The position numbers were made by a program, and so were the translations under genes. Below the pieces are notes generated by a model. The model worked only from the letters and a program-made list of their open reading frames with translations, did no database searches and was not told where the DNA came from. From Sneathiella aquimaris (lineage in GTDB: Bacteria > Pseudomonadota > Alphaproteobacteria > Sneathiellales > Sneathiellaceae): a stretch of 64,000 bases of DNA. The stretch is from positions 1 to 64,000 of the forward strand of contig NZ_CP112881.1 of NCBI RefSeq assembly GCF_026409565.1. Direction: 5' to 3'. This document shows positions 12,238 to 21,329 of the stretch, in pieces (position 1 is the first letter of the stretch; each line of letters opens with the position of its first letter).

Positions 12238-13467
12238 TCAGGACAGTTTATCATGCTTTCGGACGAATTTGCCAATACGCGGCGCAATAAATTTTCTGAA
12301 TTTGGAGCCATTGAACACACCGTAATGGCCAACGCCTTCCTGTTCATAATGTTCGCGTTTTGACTCAGCCAGATTGGTACAAAGATCATGGGCAGCGACG
12401 GTCTGTCCGATACCAGAAATATCATCCAGCTCGCCCTCAACCGTCAATAGTGCGGTTTTCCTGATCGAAGATGGCTTAACCAACTGTTCTCCCCGATACA
12501 GCATTTCCCCTTTTGCAAGAAGCTGTTTCTGGAAAACGGTCTCAATCGTTTGCAGGTAATATTCAGCGCTCAAATCCATAACGGCGTTATATTCGGAATA
12601 AAAACTCCGATGTTTATCGGCGCTATCACCATCCCCTTCAACCAGATGTTCGAACTGCTTGAGATGGGCTTCCATATGGCGGTCCAGATTCATACTGACA
12701 AATCCGCCGAGTTGCAGGAAGCCTGGATACACCTTCCTGAAGGCGCCCGGATAAACAATAGGCACATGATGAATGACTGTACGTTCAAACCATTCCAGAG
12801 AATGATCCATTGCCAGCTTACAGGGAACCGTGGGGTGACGGCGCGTATCGATGGGACTTCCCATCAACGTCATGGAAAGCGGTACATTTTTATCGTCCTC
12901 TTCTGACATCAACGCAACGGCGGCCAAAACAGGCACGCCGGGCTGACAAACCGCCAACACATGTGTCTCTGGCCCCAGAACCGTGAGGAATTCGCGAAGA
13001 TAGTCGATATAATCGTTCAAATCGAAACTCCCTTCGAAAAGGGGCACCGAGGATGCGTCGCGCCAATCCGTGATATACACATCATGGTCCGGCAACAAGG
13101 CCTCAACCGTTCCTCGTAATAACGTTGCAAAATGCCCTGACATTGGGGCAACAACCATTATCTTCGGATCTTTTCGATTGGTTTCCCGCTTGAAATGTTT
13201 CAACTGACCAAAAGGCAGGCGATGTATAATTTCTTCAACGACCGGGACAGGTTTTCCGTCAATCGTTGTTTCGTGCAGTCCGAAAGCAGGTTTCCCGTGA
13301 TATTGGGTGGATTCTGCGAACAGTTCGTAAGCCGCGGCCATTGTTCTGGCTTGCGGAGTTTCCGCCATAGGATTAAAAGGGCTGCGAAGCACCTGTGACT
13401 GAAACTGAGCCGACATCCTTAAAGGTGAAAGGGCCAGTTTTTGTAGTTCGTTGAACTGATATAGCAC
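12238..13467 (-). CDS. phaZ: Intracellular polyhydroxyalkanoate depolymerase
   Basis: Enzyme of 409 residues that mobilises stored PHB granules to hydroxybutyrate oligomers. It matches the cytoplasmic PhaZ type: it starts MLYQFNELQKLALSPLR and has a cysteine lipase-box CQPG with C174 as likely nucleophile. APMSGHFATLLRGTVEALLPDHDVYITDW precedes it in pieces of about residues 107-135. The GTG at 13467 is preferred over an ATG 27 bases upstream because AAGGAG lies seven bases before it and MLYQ is the family N-terminus. No PHA synthase or phasin gene is in the window. Confidence 0.93.
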   Translation of the reverse strand: MLYQFNELQKLALSPLRMSAQFQSQVLRSPFNPMAETPQARTMAAAYELFAESTQYHGKPAFGLHETTIDGKPVPVVEEIIHRLPFGQLKHFKRETNRKDPKIMVVAPMSGHFATLLRGTVEALLPDHDVYITDWRDASSVPLFEGSFDLNDYIDYLREFLTVLGPETHVLAVCQPGVPVLAAVALMSEEDDKNVPLSMTLMGSPIDTRRHPTVPCKLAMDHSLEWFERTVIHHVPIVYPGAFRKVYPGFLQLGGFVSMNLDRHMEAHLKQFEHLVEGDGDSADKHRSFYSEYNAVMDLSAEYYLQTIETVFQKQLLAKGEMLYRGEQLVKPSSIRKTALLTVEGELDDISGIGQTVAAHDLCTNLAESKREHYEQEGVGHYGVFNGSKFRKFIAPRIGKFVRKHDKLS

Positions 13468-13653
13468 AAATATACTCCTTGAAACTCTTCGCACGCGGGC
13501 GACGCGATTGAATATTCAGAACGGATAAGCCTATTCTGATTCTCGCTGCAATGCAACATAACACAATAATTATTTAAAATTCGTTGTAATAATTGCAACT
13601 TTCTTTCGGCTCCTGTACCTATTTAACCGATATGCCTAACCCGGAGCCTAAGA

Positions 13654-14196
13654 ATGAAACGTTTAGCAGCAACCCTGTTCCTGATGATCTTCTCCATCAG
13701 TCAACCACAGGCGGCAGCCCTTTTTGGTGAGCATGAGGTTTTTGATGCTGCAGTACAAAACGATCCGGCAGTGATTGAGCAATATCTCCTCAAAGGGGAG
13801 AATGTAAATATTCGAGACAGTTCGAATACGCCGCTTCTTGTGCGCGCTGCAGAAGCAGGGGCCGTTTCGATTATTGAAGTTCTGATCAAGCACAAAGCCA
13901 GCCTGAACCTGAGCGACAAGCATGGAAACACTGCGATCATGCAGGCGGCCGTTCAAGGCCATCCCGAGGTTATCGAGAAACTGCTAAAAGCAGGAGCAAA
14001 AGTTGATGTTGAAAATAAACAGGGTGAAACCGCCCTCATCAAAGCAGCGAAATCAGGCAATCTCGATGCCATTAAAATTCTGATGCAGTATGACGCCGAT
14101 CTGGCGTTCACGGATTTCACAGGTAGAACGGCTCTCGATCATGCGAGAGAGAGCCGCCACCATGATGTTATTCGGGTATTGGAAGCCCTGCGTTAA
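13654..14196 (+). CDS. Secreted ankyrin-repeat protein
   Basis: Protein of 180 residues with a signal peptide (about residues 1-20, ending SQPQAAA) and four to five ankyrin repeats. The repeat consensus is seen in NTPLLVRAAEAGAVSIIEVLI, GNTAIMQAAVQGHPEVIEKLL, GETALIKAAKSGNLDAIKILM and GRTALDHARESRHHDVI, each about 33 residues apart. Such proteins bind other proteins in the periplasm; the partner is unknown. The stop codon directly touches the stop of the converging SYLF gene. Confidence 0.88.
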   Translation: MKRLAATLFLMIFSISQPQAAALFGEHEVFDAAVQNDPAVIEQYLLKGENVNIRDSSNTPLLVRAAEAGAVSIIEVLIKHKASLNLSDKHGNTAIMQAAVQGHPEVIEKLLKAGAKVDVENKQGETALIKAAKSGNLDAIKILMQYDADLAFTDFTGRTALDHARESRHHDVIRVLEALR

Positions 14197-14904
14197 TTAC
14201 GGGGCTTCTGCCGCTTTAAGCGCTGCTTTTAGCGGATTAGCGTGGCTGATATCCACATTCCGGTGAATGACAATATCGTCAACAGATACTGATTTACCGT
14301 AATATGAGGCGTTCCAGCCTTCTTTCGCATCCAAAATAGAACCTTCAACGGACGCGCCGATAAACAAGCCTGCATTCTTCGCAAAAGAGAAGATGTCCGC
14401 TTTCATATTGGTAGTACTGGACGCCCCCAGATCCTTACCAACCGGACCAACCGCGGCGCTAACATCTGCGCCCAGCTTAACCTGATTGTTAATAATCGCC
14501 TTTAGCCCTTTATCCGTCATGATGACCAGAACCAGTTCTTTTGCTTCAGCGCCAATTTGCAGACCAAAACTTGCCTGTCCCATCGTATAAAAAGCGGGTG
14601 AACTCCAGTCACCATTTTCTTTGCGGCTTAACAGTACGCCGCTACCGCCCGCACCGCCGACAATAAACCCGGCTTTGAGCACTTGCGGAAAAACAACAAT
14701 TCCTTTTGAAACCGCTAACAGTTTGCGAAATTGAGCCATGTCCGTCTGTGCTGCCAGTGTTTCAACAGTCAGTTTCGCTTTTTCGACCAGTTGTTCCTGT
14801 TCATTGGCGGCCTGCGCCATCTGAATGGTTCCTGAAAACAAGGCGATGCTAGCAATCAGCATTGTAATTGCATTCCATAAGCCGAAGCGTTTTCTAATGT
14901 ACAT
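14197..14904 (-). CDS. SYLF/YSC84-family lipid-binding protein
   Basis: Protein of 235 residues with an N-terminal signal or anchor segment (about 12-32). Features of the YSC84/SYLF domain are visible: the KGIVVFPQVLKAGFIVGGAGGSGVLL block near 69-95 read in parts, the WSSPAFYTMGQASFGLQIGAE stretch, and VLVIMTDKGLKAI. Eukaryotic SYLF domains bind phosphoinositides; bacterial members are exported and poorly studied. The ATG has a GGGGG-type ribosome site. It converges on the ankyrin gene with no base between the two stop codons. Confidence 0.88.
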   Translation of the reverse strand: MYIRKRFGLWNAITMLIASIALFSGTIQMAQAANEQEQLVEKAKLTVETLAAQTDMAQFRKLLAVSKGIVVFPQVLKAGFIVGGAGGSGVLLSRKENGDWSSPAFYTMGQASFGLQIGAEAKELVLVIMTDKGLKAIINNQVKLGADVSAAVGPVGKDLGASSTTNMKADIFSFAKNAGLFIGASVEGSILDAKEGWNASYYGKSVSVDDIVIHRNVDISHANPLKAALKAAEAP

Positions 14905-15126
14905 TATATCCCCCTAAGTGGATGTGAGTTTTCATTTCGCATACGATACGAAATAAGAATTTGTTGCCGTTACAATATCGGGTCGGTTCTGTTTTAACAA
15001 TCCTGCATTATATCACTAATTCGGTATTTATTAAGCCAATACAAGTTGAGCTTTCTACAAAACAGAATAAATGTGACAGTATTAGGGACAAATTTTGTCC
15101 GTGCATTGATAAACGGCGTAAACAGT

Positions 15127-16143
15127 ATGAAAAACAAACAGGATAATTTTCGCAAGCCATCCCAAAAGAAACCTTTTCACCACGGGCGGTGGCGGTTCAG
15201 AAATTTGCCAAATCCTGATTTAACACACGGCACGAGACGAGAATATGTGTCTTTTCTTCGCAAGATGCTGACATTTCAGAATGAACGGGTCGACATTCCG
15301 GAGGGGCATGTCATTCCGCAGGATCTGGCGGCCGAACACATGCACAAACATCTTAACTCTGATCAAGACAGTCTGACCTGGCTAGGACAGGCATGCTTTC
15401 TGATAAAGATTGATGGTATCACCATCCTGACTGATCCTTATTTGACGGATTTTGCGTCCCCAACCCCCTTTGCGGGCCCCAAAAGATTTGTCGCCTCTGG
15501 TATCAACCTGAAGGATTTACCCTCAATTGATTATCTCCTTCTGTCTCATAATCATTATGACCATCTGGACAGCAAGACCATCCACCAGATGAAAGAACGA
15601 CGGGACATGACCATCGTCACTCCTTTGAAACTTGGCTCATATTTTAAACGGCGTGGCTTTAAAAAAGTCGTGGAGATGGATTGGTGGGACAGTCTCAATG
15701 CCAACGGTGTCGCCGTTCATGCTCTGCCCTCCCAGCATTGGTCAAAACGAACACTGCTGGATCGGAATAAAAGCCTGTGGGCGTCTTTTTCCATTCACGG
15801 AAAAAACAACAAACTCTATTTTGCCGGGGATACGGGCTATGCGCCCCTTTTCAAGGATATCGGGAAAGAATATGGTCCCTTTGACTATGCACTGGTCGGT
15901 ATTGGTGCTTATGAGCCACAAATCCTGATGAAACCCCACCATACAACACCCGAAGAAGCGGTAAAAATCGGCGAGGATGTCCGAAGCCGAACATTGGTAG
16001 CTATGCATTGGGGAACAGTTCGATTAACCTTGGAACCCTTGTTCGAACCGCCCGGCCGGTTCACACAGGCTGCTGCCAAAGCAGGATATGATGAAACACA
16101 AAGCTGGGTAATGAGCATTGGAGAAAGTCGGCCCTTGATCTAA
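15127..16143 (+). CDS. MBL-fold metallo-hydrolase (NAPE-PLD/UlaG-like)
   Basis: Cytoplasmic metallo-beta-lactamase-fold enzyme, 338 residues from the chosen ATG. The metal site HNHYDH is at 141-146, preceded by TWLGQACFLIKIDG and DPYLTDFASPTPFAGPKR, and followed by FAGDTGY and MHWGT with further metal-binding Asp/His. The pattern resembles N-acyl-phosphatidylethanolamine phospholipase D-like and UlaG-like hydrolases; substrate unknown. A longer frame opens at 15046 with TTG, but the added 27 residues look non-conserved. It ends 26 bases before regB. Confidence 0.86.
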   Translation: MKNKQDNFRKPSQKKPFHHGRWRFRNLPNPDLTHGTRREYVSFLRKMLTFQNERVDIPEGHVIPQDLAAEHMHKHLNSDQDSLTWLGQACFLIKIDGITILTDPYLTDFASPTPFAGPKRFVASGINLKDLPSIDYLLLSHNHYDHLDSKTIHQMKERRDMTIVTPLKLGSYFKRRGFKKVVEMDWWDSLNANGVAVHALPSQHWSKRTLLDRNKSLWASFSIHGKNNKLYFAGDTGYAPLFKDIGKEYGPFDYALVGIGAYEPQILMKPHHTTPEEAVKIGEDVRSRTLVAMHWGTVRLTLEPLFEPPGRFTQAAAKAGYDETQSWVMSIGESRPLI

Positions 16144-16169
16144 CAGGACGGGCCGATGGTAAAAACCAG

Positions 16170-17492
16170 ATGACCGCTATTGACAGTCTGCAAGACGAAA
16201 GAAACCAAAAGGATATCCTAACCCGGTCCTCCGGCGTCCGCCTTCAATCCTTGGTCTATATCCGATGGTTAGCCGTTTTAGGCCAGACATTTGCGATTAT
16301 CCTTGTCCATTGGGGGATGGGCTACTCCTTGCCCTTGGTACCGGTTTTTTTACTGGTGGCCGCCAGCGCATTGGTCAATATTTTGATTGCAATAAGTCAG
16401 CCGTCAACCATGCGCCTAACAGACGGCGGGGCGATCCTCTATCTGTTCTACGATGCCCTTCAGCTAACAGGCCTGTTATATTTGACCGGCGGTTTATCCA
16501 ATCCGTTTTCACTGCTTTTCCTCGTGCCTGTTACGATCTCAGCAACCAACCTGTCCTTGAAAGGGACCATTTTTCTGGGCCTGACAACCATCGCCGCCAT
16601 TACGTTTCTTGGCCTGTATCATGAACCCTTTCCGCTACCAGAATCCGAACTGCAGCTATCAAAAACCTATATTTTTGCTATATGGTCCGCCTTGGTTCTG
16701 GGAACCCTTTTCCTGTCCGGATATGCGTGGCGTATTTCCTCAGATAGCCGGCGTATGACAGATGCCTTGACCGTTGCCCGTATGGCCCTGGCCCGAGAAC
16801 AGCAACTATCCGTTGTTGGCGGGATTGCGGCGGCGGCGGCCCATGAACTGGGCACGCCGCTCAACACTATTCTACTGGTATCCGAAGAGCTTTCCCGAGA
16901 ATTTCCAGACGGCAGTGAGCATGCTGAAGACGCGAAACTCCTGTATACTCAGGCAAAGAAATGCGCCGAAGTACTGGCGCAACTATCAACCGCGCCAACC
17001 CATAACCGCTTTTTGAAACAGGACGCGCATCATAATTATCTGCCCCTGCAAAGCCTTGTATCACTGGTTGCTGAAAAATATTCCGATAGGGGGGCCACCC
17101 TGTCCATCAACACAATGGGCGATATGGATGACCAACCAAGACTGTTTGCGACCCCGGAATTGCTGCATGGCCTTGGAAATCTTGTCAGCAACGCCGCAGA
17201 ATTTGCCAAGGAACAAGTTACCATAACCCTGATCTGGACGGATACGGTTGTCGACGTGATTATTGAAGATGACGGACCCGGGTTTAGTGACGAAATTCTG
17301 GACCGATTGGGAGAGCCCTATACATCCAGCCGAGCCGGACATGGCGGTATGGGTCTGGGGGTGTTTATCTCTGAAATGCTGATCCGGCATTCGGGCGGAA
17401 ATATCAGTTTTTCAAATGCTTCCCGAGGCGGGGCACGGGTAAAAGTTGAATGGCCGCGAAAACGGCTCGAAAAAGAAAATCCCTATCTATAA
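16170..17492 (+). CDS. regB: Redox-sensing histidine kinase RegB/PrrB/ActS
   Basis: Membrane sensor kinase, 440 residues. Six hydrophobic segments occupy about residues 28-195. The conserved loop GGLSNPF at 107-113 corresponds to the quinone-linked GGXXNPF element of RegB. The dimerisation/phosphoacceptor box is AAHELGTPLNT with H225. C265 sits in QAKKCAEVLAQLS, the position of the redox-active cysteine of Rhodobacter RegB. The ATPase domain has NLVSNAAEFA, EDDGPGF and GGMGLGVFI. It pairs with regA 54 bases downstream. In relatives the system tunes respiration, carbon and nitrogen fixation to redox state. Confidence 0.95.
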   Translation: MTAIDSLQDERNQKDILTRSSGVRLQSLVYIRWLAVLGQTFAIILVHWGMGYSLPLVPVFLLVAASALVNILIAISQPSTMRLTDGGAILYLFYDALQLTGLLYLTGGLSNPFSLLFLVPVTISATNLSLKGTIFLGLTTIAAITFLGLYHEPFPLPESELQLSKTYIFAIWSALVLGTLFLSGYAWRISSDSRRMTDALTVARMALAREQQLSVVGGIAAAAAHELGTPLNTILLVSEELSREFPDGSEHAEDAKLLYTQAKKCAEVLAQLSTAPTHNRFLKQDAHHNYLPLQSLVSLVAEKYSDRGATLSINTMGDMDDQPRLFATPELLHGLGNLVSNAAEFAKEQVTITLIWTDTVVDVIIEDDGPGFSDEILDRLGEPYTSSRAGHGGMGLGVFISEMLIRHSGGNISFSNASRGGARVKVEWPRKRLEKENPYL

Positions 17493-17546
17493 TAGCAAAG
17501 GGACGATATGCTAAAACCAGTTGCGTTGCGGCAGGAGTGGTGACAC

Positions 17547-18074
17547 ATGGACAAAAAAAACCTGTTAATCGTGGATGATGACGAAATTTTCCTGAACCGG
17601 CTGGGCCGGTCCATGGAAAAAAACGGCTTTACAGCGACACTTGCCAATAGTGTGGCAGAGGGTAAAACAAAAGCCCTGAACGTTAGTCCTGATTATGCTG
17701 TTGTTGATCTTCGGCTGGAAGATGGAAATGGCCTTGAAGTCGTGGAAGCCATTCGGAAAATCTGTCCGGATGCCCGCATCGTCATGCTGACCGGTTATGG
17801 CAATATTGCCTCTGCCGTCGCCGCTGTCAAAGCTGGTGCCATTGATTATCTTGCAAAGCCAGCCAATGTGGATGATATCGTCAATGCCCTTAATGCAACG
17901 GGCGATACAAAGCCATCACCCCCGGAAAACCCCATGTCAGCAGATCGTGTTCGCTGGGAACATATTCAGCGGGTGTATGAACTGTGCGACCATAATATGT
18001 CTGAGACAGCACGCCGGCTGAATATGCATCGACGCACCCTGCAACGCATTATGGCAAAACGGTCCCCACAATAA
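17547..18074 (+). CDS. regA: Response regulator RegA/PrrA/ActR
   Basis: DNA-binding response regulator, 175 residues. The receiver domain has acidic DDD at 10-12, phospho-acceptor D54, T82 and K104. The proline-rich linker and the Fis-type helix-turn-helix follow; the C-terminal segment NMSETARRLNMHRRTLQRIM is almost invariant in ActR/RegA/PrrA. It receives phosphate from RegB directly upstream. The stop is only one base from the start of the DNA methyltransferase gene, so expression is likely coupled. Confidence 0.96.
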   Translation: MDKKNLLIVDDDEIFLNRLGRSMEKNGFTATLANSVAEGKTKALNVSPDYAVVDLRLEDGNGLEVVEAIRKICPDARIVMLTGYGNIASAVAAVKAGAIDYLAKPANVDDIVNALNATGDTKPSPPENPMSADRVRWEHIQRVYELCDHNMSETARRLNMHRRTLQRIMAKRSPQ

Positions 18075-18075
18075 G

Positions 18076-18876
18076 ATGCAGGATAATGATGAACATCACA
18101 TCCGAACGGGAGATGCCTGTCAGGAACTGATGCGCCTTGACGACAATTCAGTAGACCTGATTGTTGCTGATCCCCCGTACAATCTGGGCAAAAACTACGG
18201 CAATAACAAAGATCTGAAGGATAAGGAAGACTATCAGAAATTTACGCGATCCTGGCTTGTCGAAGCCCACCGTGTTCTGAAACCCGGGGGATCGTTATAT
18301 TGTTTTATGGGCGTAAAATTTATTGCCCGCCTTTATCTTCTTCTTGAAGATGATCTGCAATTGACGCCGCAAGGCTGGATCACCTGGCATTACACGCAAG
18401 GAATGGGCCGTAAAAAAGGGTTTTCCCCCCGTCATGAGGACATTCTCTGGTTTTCAAAAGGGGAAAATGCCCTTTTCAATCTGGACGAGGTGCGGGTCCC
18501 GCAAAAATATTTTCGAAAACGCAATAACATGACCGGAGCCAATCCAGGTGATGTCTGGCAATTTAGTCACGTTCATTATTGTGCCGCGGAACGTCAGCCC
18601 CATCCAACCCAGAAGCCGGAAGCCCTTATCGAAAGAATAATTGCAGCCTCCTCAAAAGAAGGTGACCTTGTTCTGGATCCCTTTATGGGGAGCGGCACCA
18701 CCGCCCGGGTTGCCCAGATACTGGGGCGCCGATCTATCGGTTTTGATATTAATCCGGACTATGTGGCCCTGAGCCAGCAGCGGCTTTGTGAGCCCTTTGA
18801 AGGCTTTGACAGTATTGACCCCCGAAAAGACAGAAGTCCAAAAGATCAGCCGAAATTAACGACGGAAACCGTTTAG
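18076..18876 (+). CDS. Solitary site-specific DNA methyltransferase (beta class)
   Basis: Amino-methyltransferase (N6-adenine or N4-cytosine), 266 residues. The catalytic motif DPPYNLG lies near residue 35-41 and the SAM-binding motif DPFMGSGTT near 199-207, the order of beta-class enzymes. HPTQKPEALIERII precedes motif I. It is shorter than CcrM and lacks the CcrM-type C-terminal domain and DPPYNLQ start, so GANTC specificity is not supported. No restriction endonuclease or specificity gene lies near it. It starts one base after the regA stop, an unusual coupling. Confidence 0.9.
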   Translation: MQDNDEHHIRTGDACQELMRLDDNSVDLIVADPPYNLGKNYGNNKDLKDKEDYQKFTRSWLVEAHRVLKPGGSLYCFMGVKFIARLYLLLEDDLQLTPQGWITWHYTQGMGRKKGFSPRHEDILWFSKGENALFNLDEVRVPQKYFRKRNNMTGANPGDVWQFSHVHYCAAERQPHPTQKPEALIERIIAASSKEGDLVLDPFMGSGTTARVAQILGRRSIGFDINPDYVALSQQRLCEPFEGFDSIDPRKDRSPKDQPKLTTETV

Positions 18877-18878
18877 GC

Positions 18879-18905
18879 AAAAAAAACGGCCCCGAAGGAC
18901 CGTTT
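18879..18905 (-). terminator. Terminator with UUCG loop for the VPLPA-CTERM gene
   Basis: On the minus strand AAACGGTCC-TTCG-GGGCCGTTT forms a nine-pair stem (one G-T) with a TTCG tetraloop, then a run of T. It lies about 40 bases past the stop of the leftward surface-protein gene. It may also weakly stop rightward methyltransferase transcripts. Confidence 0.88.
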
Positions 18906-18944
18906 AAAAAGCTTAATAACGCCAGTTTTCAAGCTGTCTTAGAA

Positions 18945-19541
18945 TTAGAGTGATTTCCTGCGTTTACGCCATCCCATGAAACCGAGAAGCGCAACACCCG
19001 CACCATACAAGGGGAGCGCCGCTGGAAGAGGCACGACTGAGATATTCAAGTTTGCATATTCGAAAGCATTTCCGGCAGATCCGAAAACAACCTCATCAAA
19101 CAGAATATCCTGAATGGAAATCGTGGCCGTTGTCATGCCACTGAGGCCAACGCCTGGTGCAGCAAGAACAGCGCCAACATCAAAATTTTCTACAAGAACA
19201 TCGTTCAGGTAAAATGCCAGTGTATTGTAGTTGTCAATGGAACCCCAAAGAAACTCAAGGTTTGTCTGGACATTGCTTCCAAAATCATAGGTGGCAGTCG
19301 CACCACCCTGAACAGATGTATAGCTTGCGCCTGCATTCGCACCGGACCATGGTGACGTGTATAATCCACCCAATGAACCTGAGATACCTTCGTTCACTGT
19401 TCCGGTTGTAGAGGTTGCAGCAAGCATACCTTCAACTGCTGGATCAGTGAAATCCAATGTAAAGGTAGAAGCCTGCACTGGTGACACAAACAGGACCAAG
19501 GCGCCTGCCGCTGCCACAAAAAGTTTACTAAGCGTCTTCAT
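18945..19541 (-). CDS. VPLPA-CTERM sorting-domain surface protein
   Basis: Exported protein of 198 residues. It has a signal peptide (about 1-23, ending VQA) and a C-terminal tripartite sorting tail: VPLPAALPLYG, a hydrophobic helix, then the basic end WRKRRKSL. This is the VPLPA variant of the PEP-CTERM signal, processed by an exosortase in Gram-negative bacteria that make exopolysaccharide. The body is acidic, rich in Gly, Ser, Thr and Asn, and resembles a beta-rich adhesive or matrix domain. A TTG immediately precedes the ATG; the ATG is chosen. No exosortase gene is in the window. Confidence 0.88.
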   Translation of the reverse strand: MKTLSKLFVAAAGALVLFVSPVQASTFTLDFTDPAVEGMLAATSTTGTVNEGISGSLGGLYTSPWSGANAGASYTSVQGGATATYDFGSNVQTNLEFLWGSIDNYNTLAFYLNDVLVENFDVGAVLAAPGVGLSGMTTATISIQDILFDEVVFGSAGNAFEYANLNISVVPLPAALPLYGAGVALLGFMGWRKRRKSL

Positions 19542-19987
19542 CAAACATCCCCAAAAAAATATTCATTAATCGCTCTGTGAGACAAAAGCCTCGATACGAA
19601 ATAAGTCGGAGCGAACTGAATAAGGGTTCATTACAGGCTCCTAAAATGCCTGCGTTAACCCATTCCTGTCAATATCAATCCCTGTGATGGCCCTCATACT
19701 CAACAGCAATTCATTCGCAAAACCGCAGAAACCCTGACTTTATGAGAAATAAAAAAAATCATAAAATTCAATGCATTAAGGTTAATAAGATAATGTATAT
19801 GGTTAACAAATACATGCACTTTTAAAAAGATTTGAAACTGATTCTCTTCTAAAATGAGCTGCTTGGGCATTCCGGCCCGTATTTTCAGGTCATAAAGGGG
19901 ATCTGTCCGTTATTATGCTTGCTTTAATATTCTTGCCTTTACCATAGTACTCAAACACAACATGCATCGTCATAGGGGATACACAGC
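19542..19987. other. Divergent intergenic region, AT-rich
   Basis: About 446 bases between the leftward surface-protein gene and the rightward glycosyltransferase gene. It must carry both promoters. A strongly AT-rich block lies at about 19740-19860. I found no tRNA, no hairpin of terminator quality and no convincing small reading frame. The size is unusual for this compact region. Confidence 0.5.
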
Positions 19988-21229
19988 ATGCGGGTTCTTT
20001 TTCTGCATAACAACTTTCCAGCCCAATACCGACATGTGGCAAAATCTTTGGCGGAAAAAAAGAAAAACCGCGTGGTTTTTGCCTCTCACCGGGCCGTAGA
20101 GAAAATTCCCAATGTTATCAACCTGATCTACAAGCCCCACCGGGAAGGGCGTAAAGAAACCCATCATTATTTACGCACGACGGAGAATGCAGTCATTAAT
20201 GGCCAATCCTTGTTTCGCGCCTGTATCGATTTAAAAAACAAGGGCTTTACGCCGGATATCATTTGCGCCCATTCGGGCTGGGGACCGGCCCTGTATGTTA
20301 AAGACGTTTTTCCGGATGCGAAACTGCTGTGTTATTTTGAATGGTATTATCATGCCTTCGGGTCGGACGCGGATTTTTTAAAGGAATCCAGCATCAACTT
20401 CGATGATGCCGGTCGCATTCGGACCAAAAACCTGCCTGTTTTAATGGATTTGGCCCATTGCGACTGGGGACAAATCCCTACACAGTTTCAAGCCTCTCAG
20501 TTTCCCGACACTTTTAAACCCAAACTATCGGTCCTGCATGATGGCGTTGATACGGACTTTTTCAAACCAAAGCCGAATGCCCCGAAAATTTTTGGCTCTC
20601 TTGATCTGTCCCATGCAGATGAAATCCTGACCTATGCGACCCGCGGGATGGAACCCTATCGGGGGTTCCCGGAATTCATGCGCGCCGCGAACCTGCTCAT
20701 GAAGCAACGGCCCAATCTGCATGTAGTCGTTGTGGGTCAGGATCGGGTGGCCTATGGCAAAAAGCTGCCTGAGGGAGAGAGCTGGCGCAAGCGCATGATC
20801 GAAGAACTTGATCCTGATATGTCGCGGCTTCATTTCACTGGCCTGCTTCCCTATGCTGATTACCTGAAAGTACTACAGGCCTCCACTGTCCAGGCATATC
20901 TTACAATACCGTTTGTTCTTTCCTGGTCGCTGATCGAGTGCCTGTCCTGCGGTGCCCTGGTTGTAGCCAGCGACACGGACCCTGTAAAAGAAGTTATCCG
21001 GGATGGGGAGAACGGGTTTTTAGCAGACTTCTTTGATCACGAGGCGTTCGCCGAAAAAATTGCCTTTGCCCTGGATCATCATAAAGAACTGGATGATATT
21101 CGAAAATCAGCCCGCAAAACCGTGATGGACCGGTATGCCCATAAAAAACTGTTACCGCGTCATCTGCGTCTGATCAAGGATATCGCCAACGGAACATTTC
21201 CCCCGAGTGAAGGGGCCATAAGCGGATAA
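19988..21229 (+). CDS. Family 4 glycosyltransferase
   Basis: GT-B fold glycosyltransferase, 413 residues, cytoplasmic. The N-terminal half starts MRVLFLHNNFPAQYRHVAKSL, as in GT4 enzymes, and has ICAHSGWGPALYVKDVFP near 96. The donor-binding half has FTGLLPYADYLKVLQAS and the EXFG-type region around LIECLSCGALVVASDTDPVKEV near 318-340. The sugar donor is unknown. It lies 100 bases before gmhA-hldE-hldD, which suggests a role in LPS core or another heptose-containing surface glycan. Confidence 0.88.
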   Translation: MRVLFLHNNFPAQYRHVAKSLAEKKKNRVVFASHRAVEKIPNVINLIYKPHREGRKETHHYLRTTENAVINGQSLFRACIDLKNKGFTPDIICAHSGWGPALYVKDVFPDAKLLCYFEWYYHAFGSDADFLKESSINFDDAGRIRTKNLPVLMDLAHCDWGQIPTQFQASQFPDTFKPKLSVLHDGVDTDFFKPKPNAPKIFGSLDLSHADEILTYATRGMEPYRGFPEFMRAANLLMKQRPNLHVVVVGQDRVAYGKKLPEGESWRKRMIEELDPDMSRLHFTGLLPYADYLKVLQASTVQAYLTIPFVLSWSLIECLSCGALVVASDTDPVKEVIRDGENGFLADFFDHEAFAEKIAFALDHHKELDDIRKSARKTVMDRYAHKKLLPRHLRLIKDIANGTFPPSEGAISG

Positions 21230-21294
21230 AACAAGGGTCAGGGGCTCTCAGAAAACAAACTGGCGATTTACACGATGACCTCATCTATACTATT

Positions 21295-21306
21295 ACCCTT
21301 AAGGGT
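21295..21306. repeat. Short palindrome before gmhA
   Basis: Perfect 12-base palindrome ACCCTTAAGGGT, ten bases before the GAGGA ribosome site of gmhA. It could be a repressor site or be chance; no second copy was noticed. Confidence 0.3.
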
Positions 21307-21329
21307 CAGAAAATTGAGGATAATCCGCT

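Noticed and set aside
18076-18876. Methyltransferase as the cell-cycle enzyme CcrM
   Set aside because: It lacks the CcrM-type motif surroundings and C-terminal domain and is too short, so GANTC specificity was not assigned.
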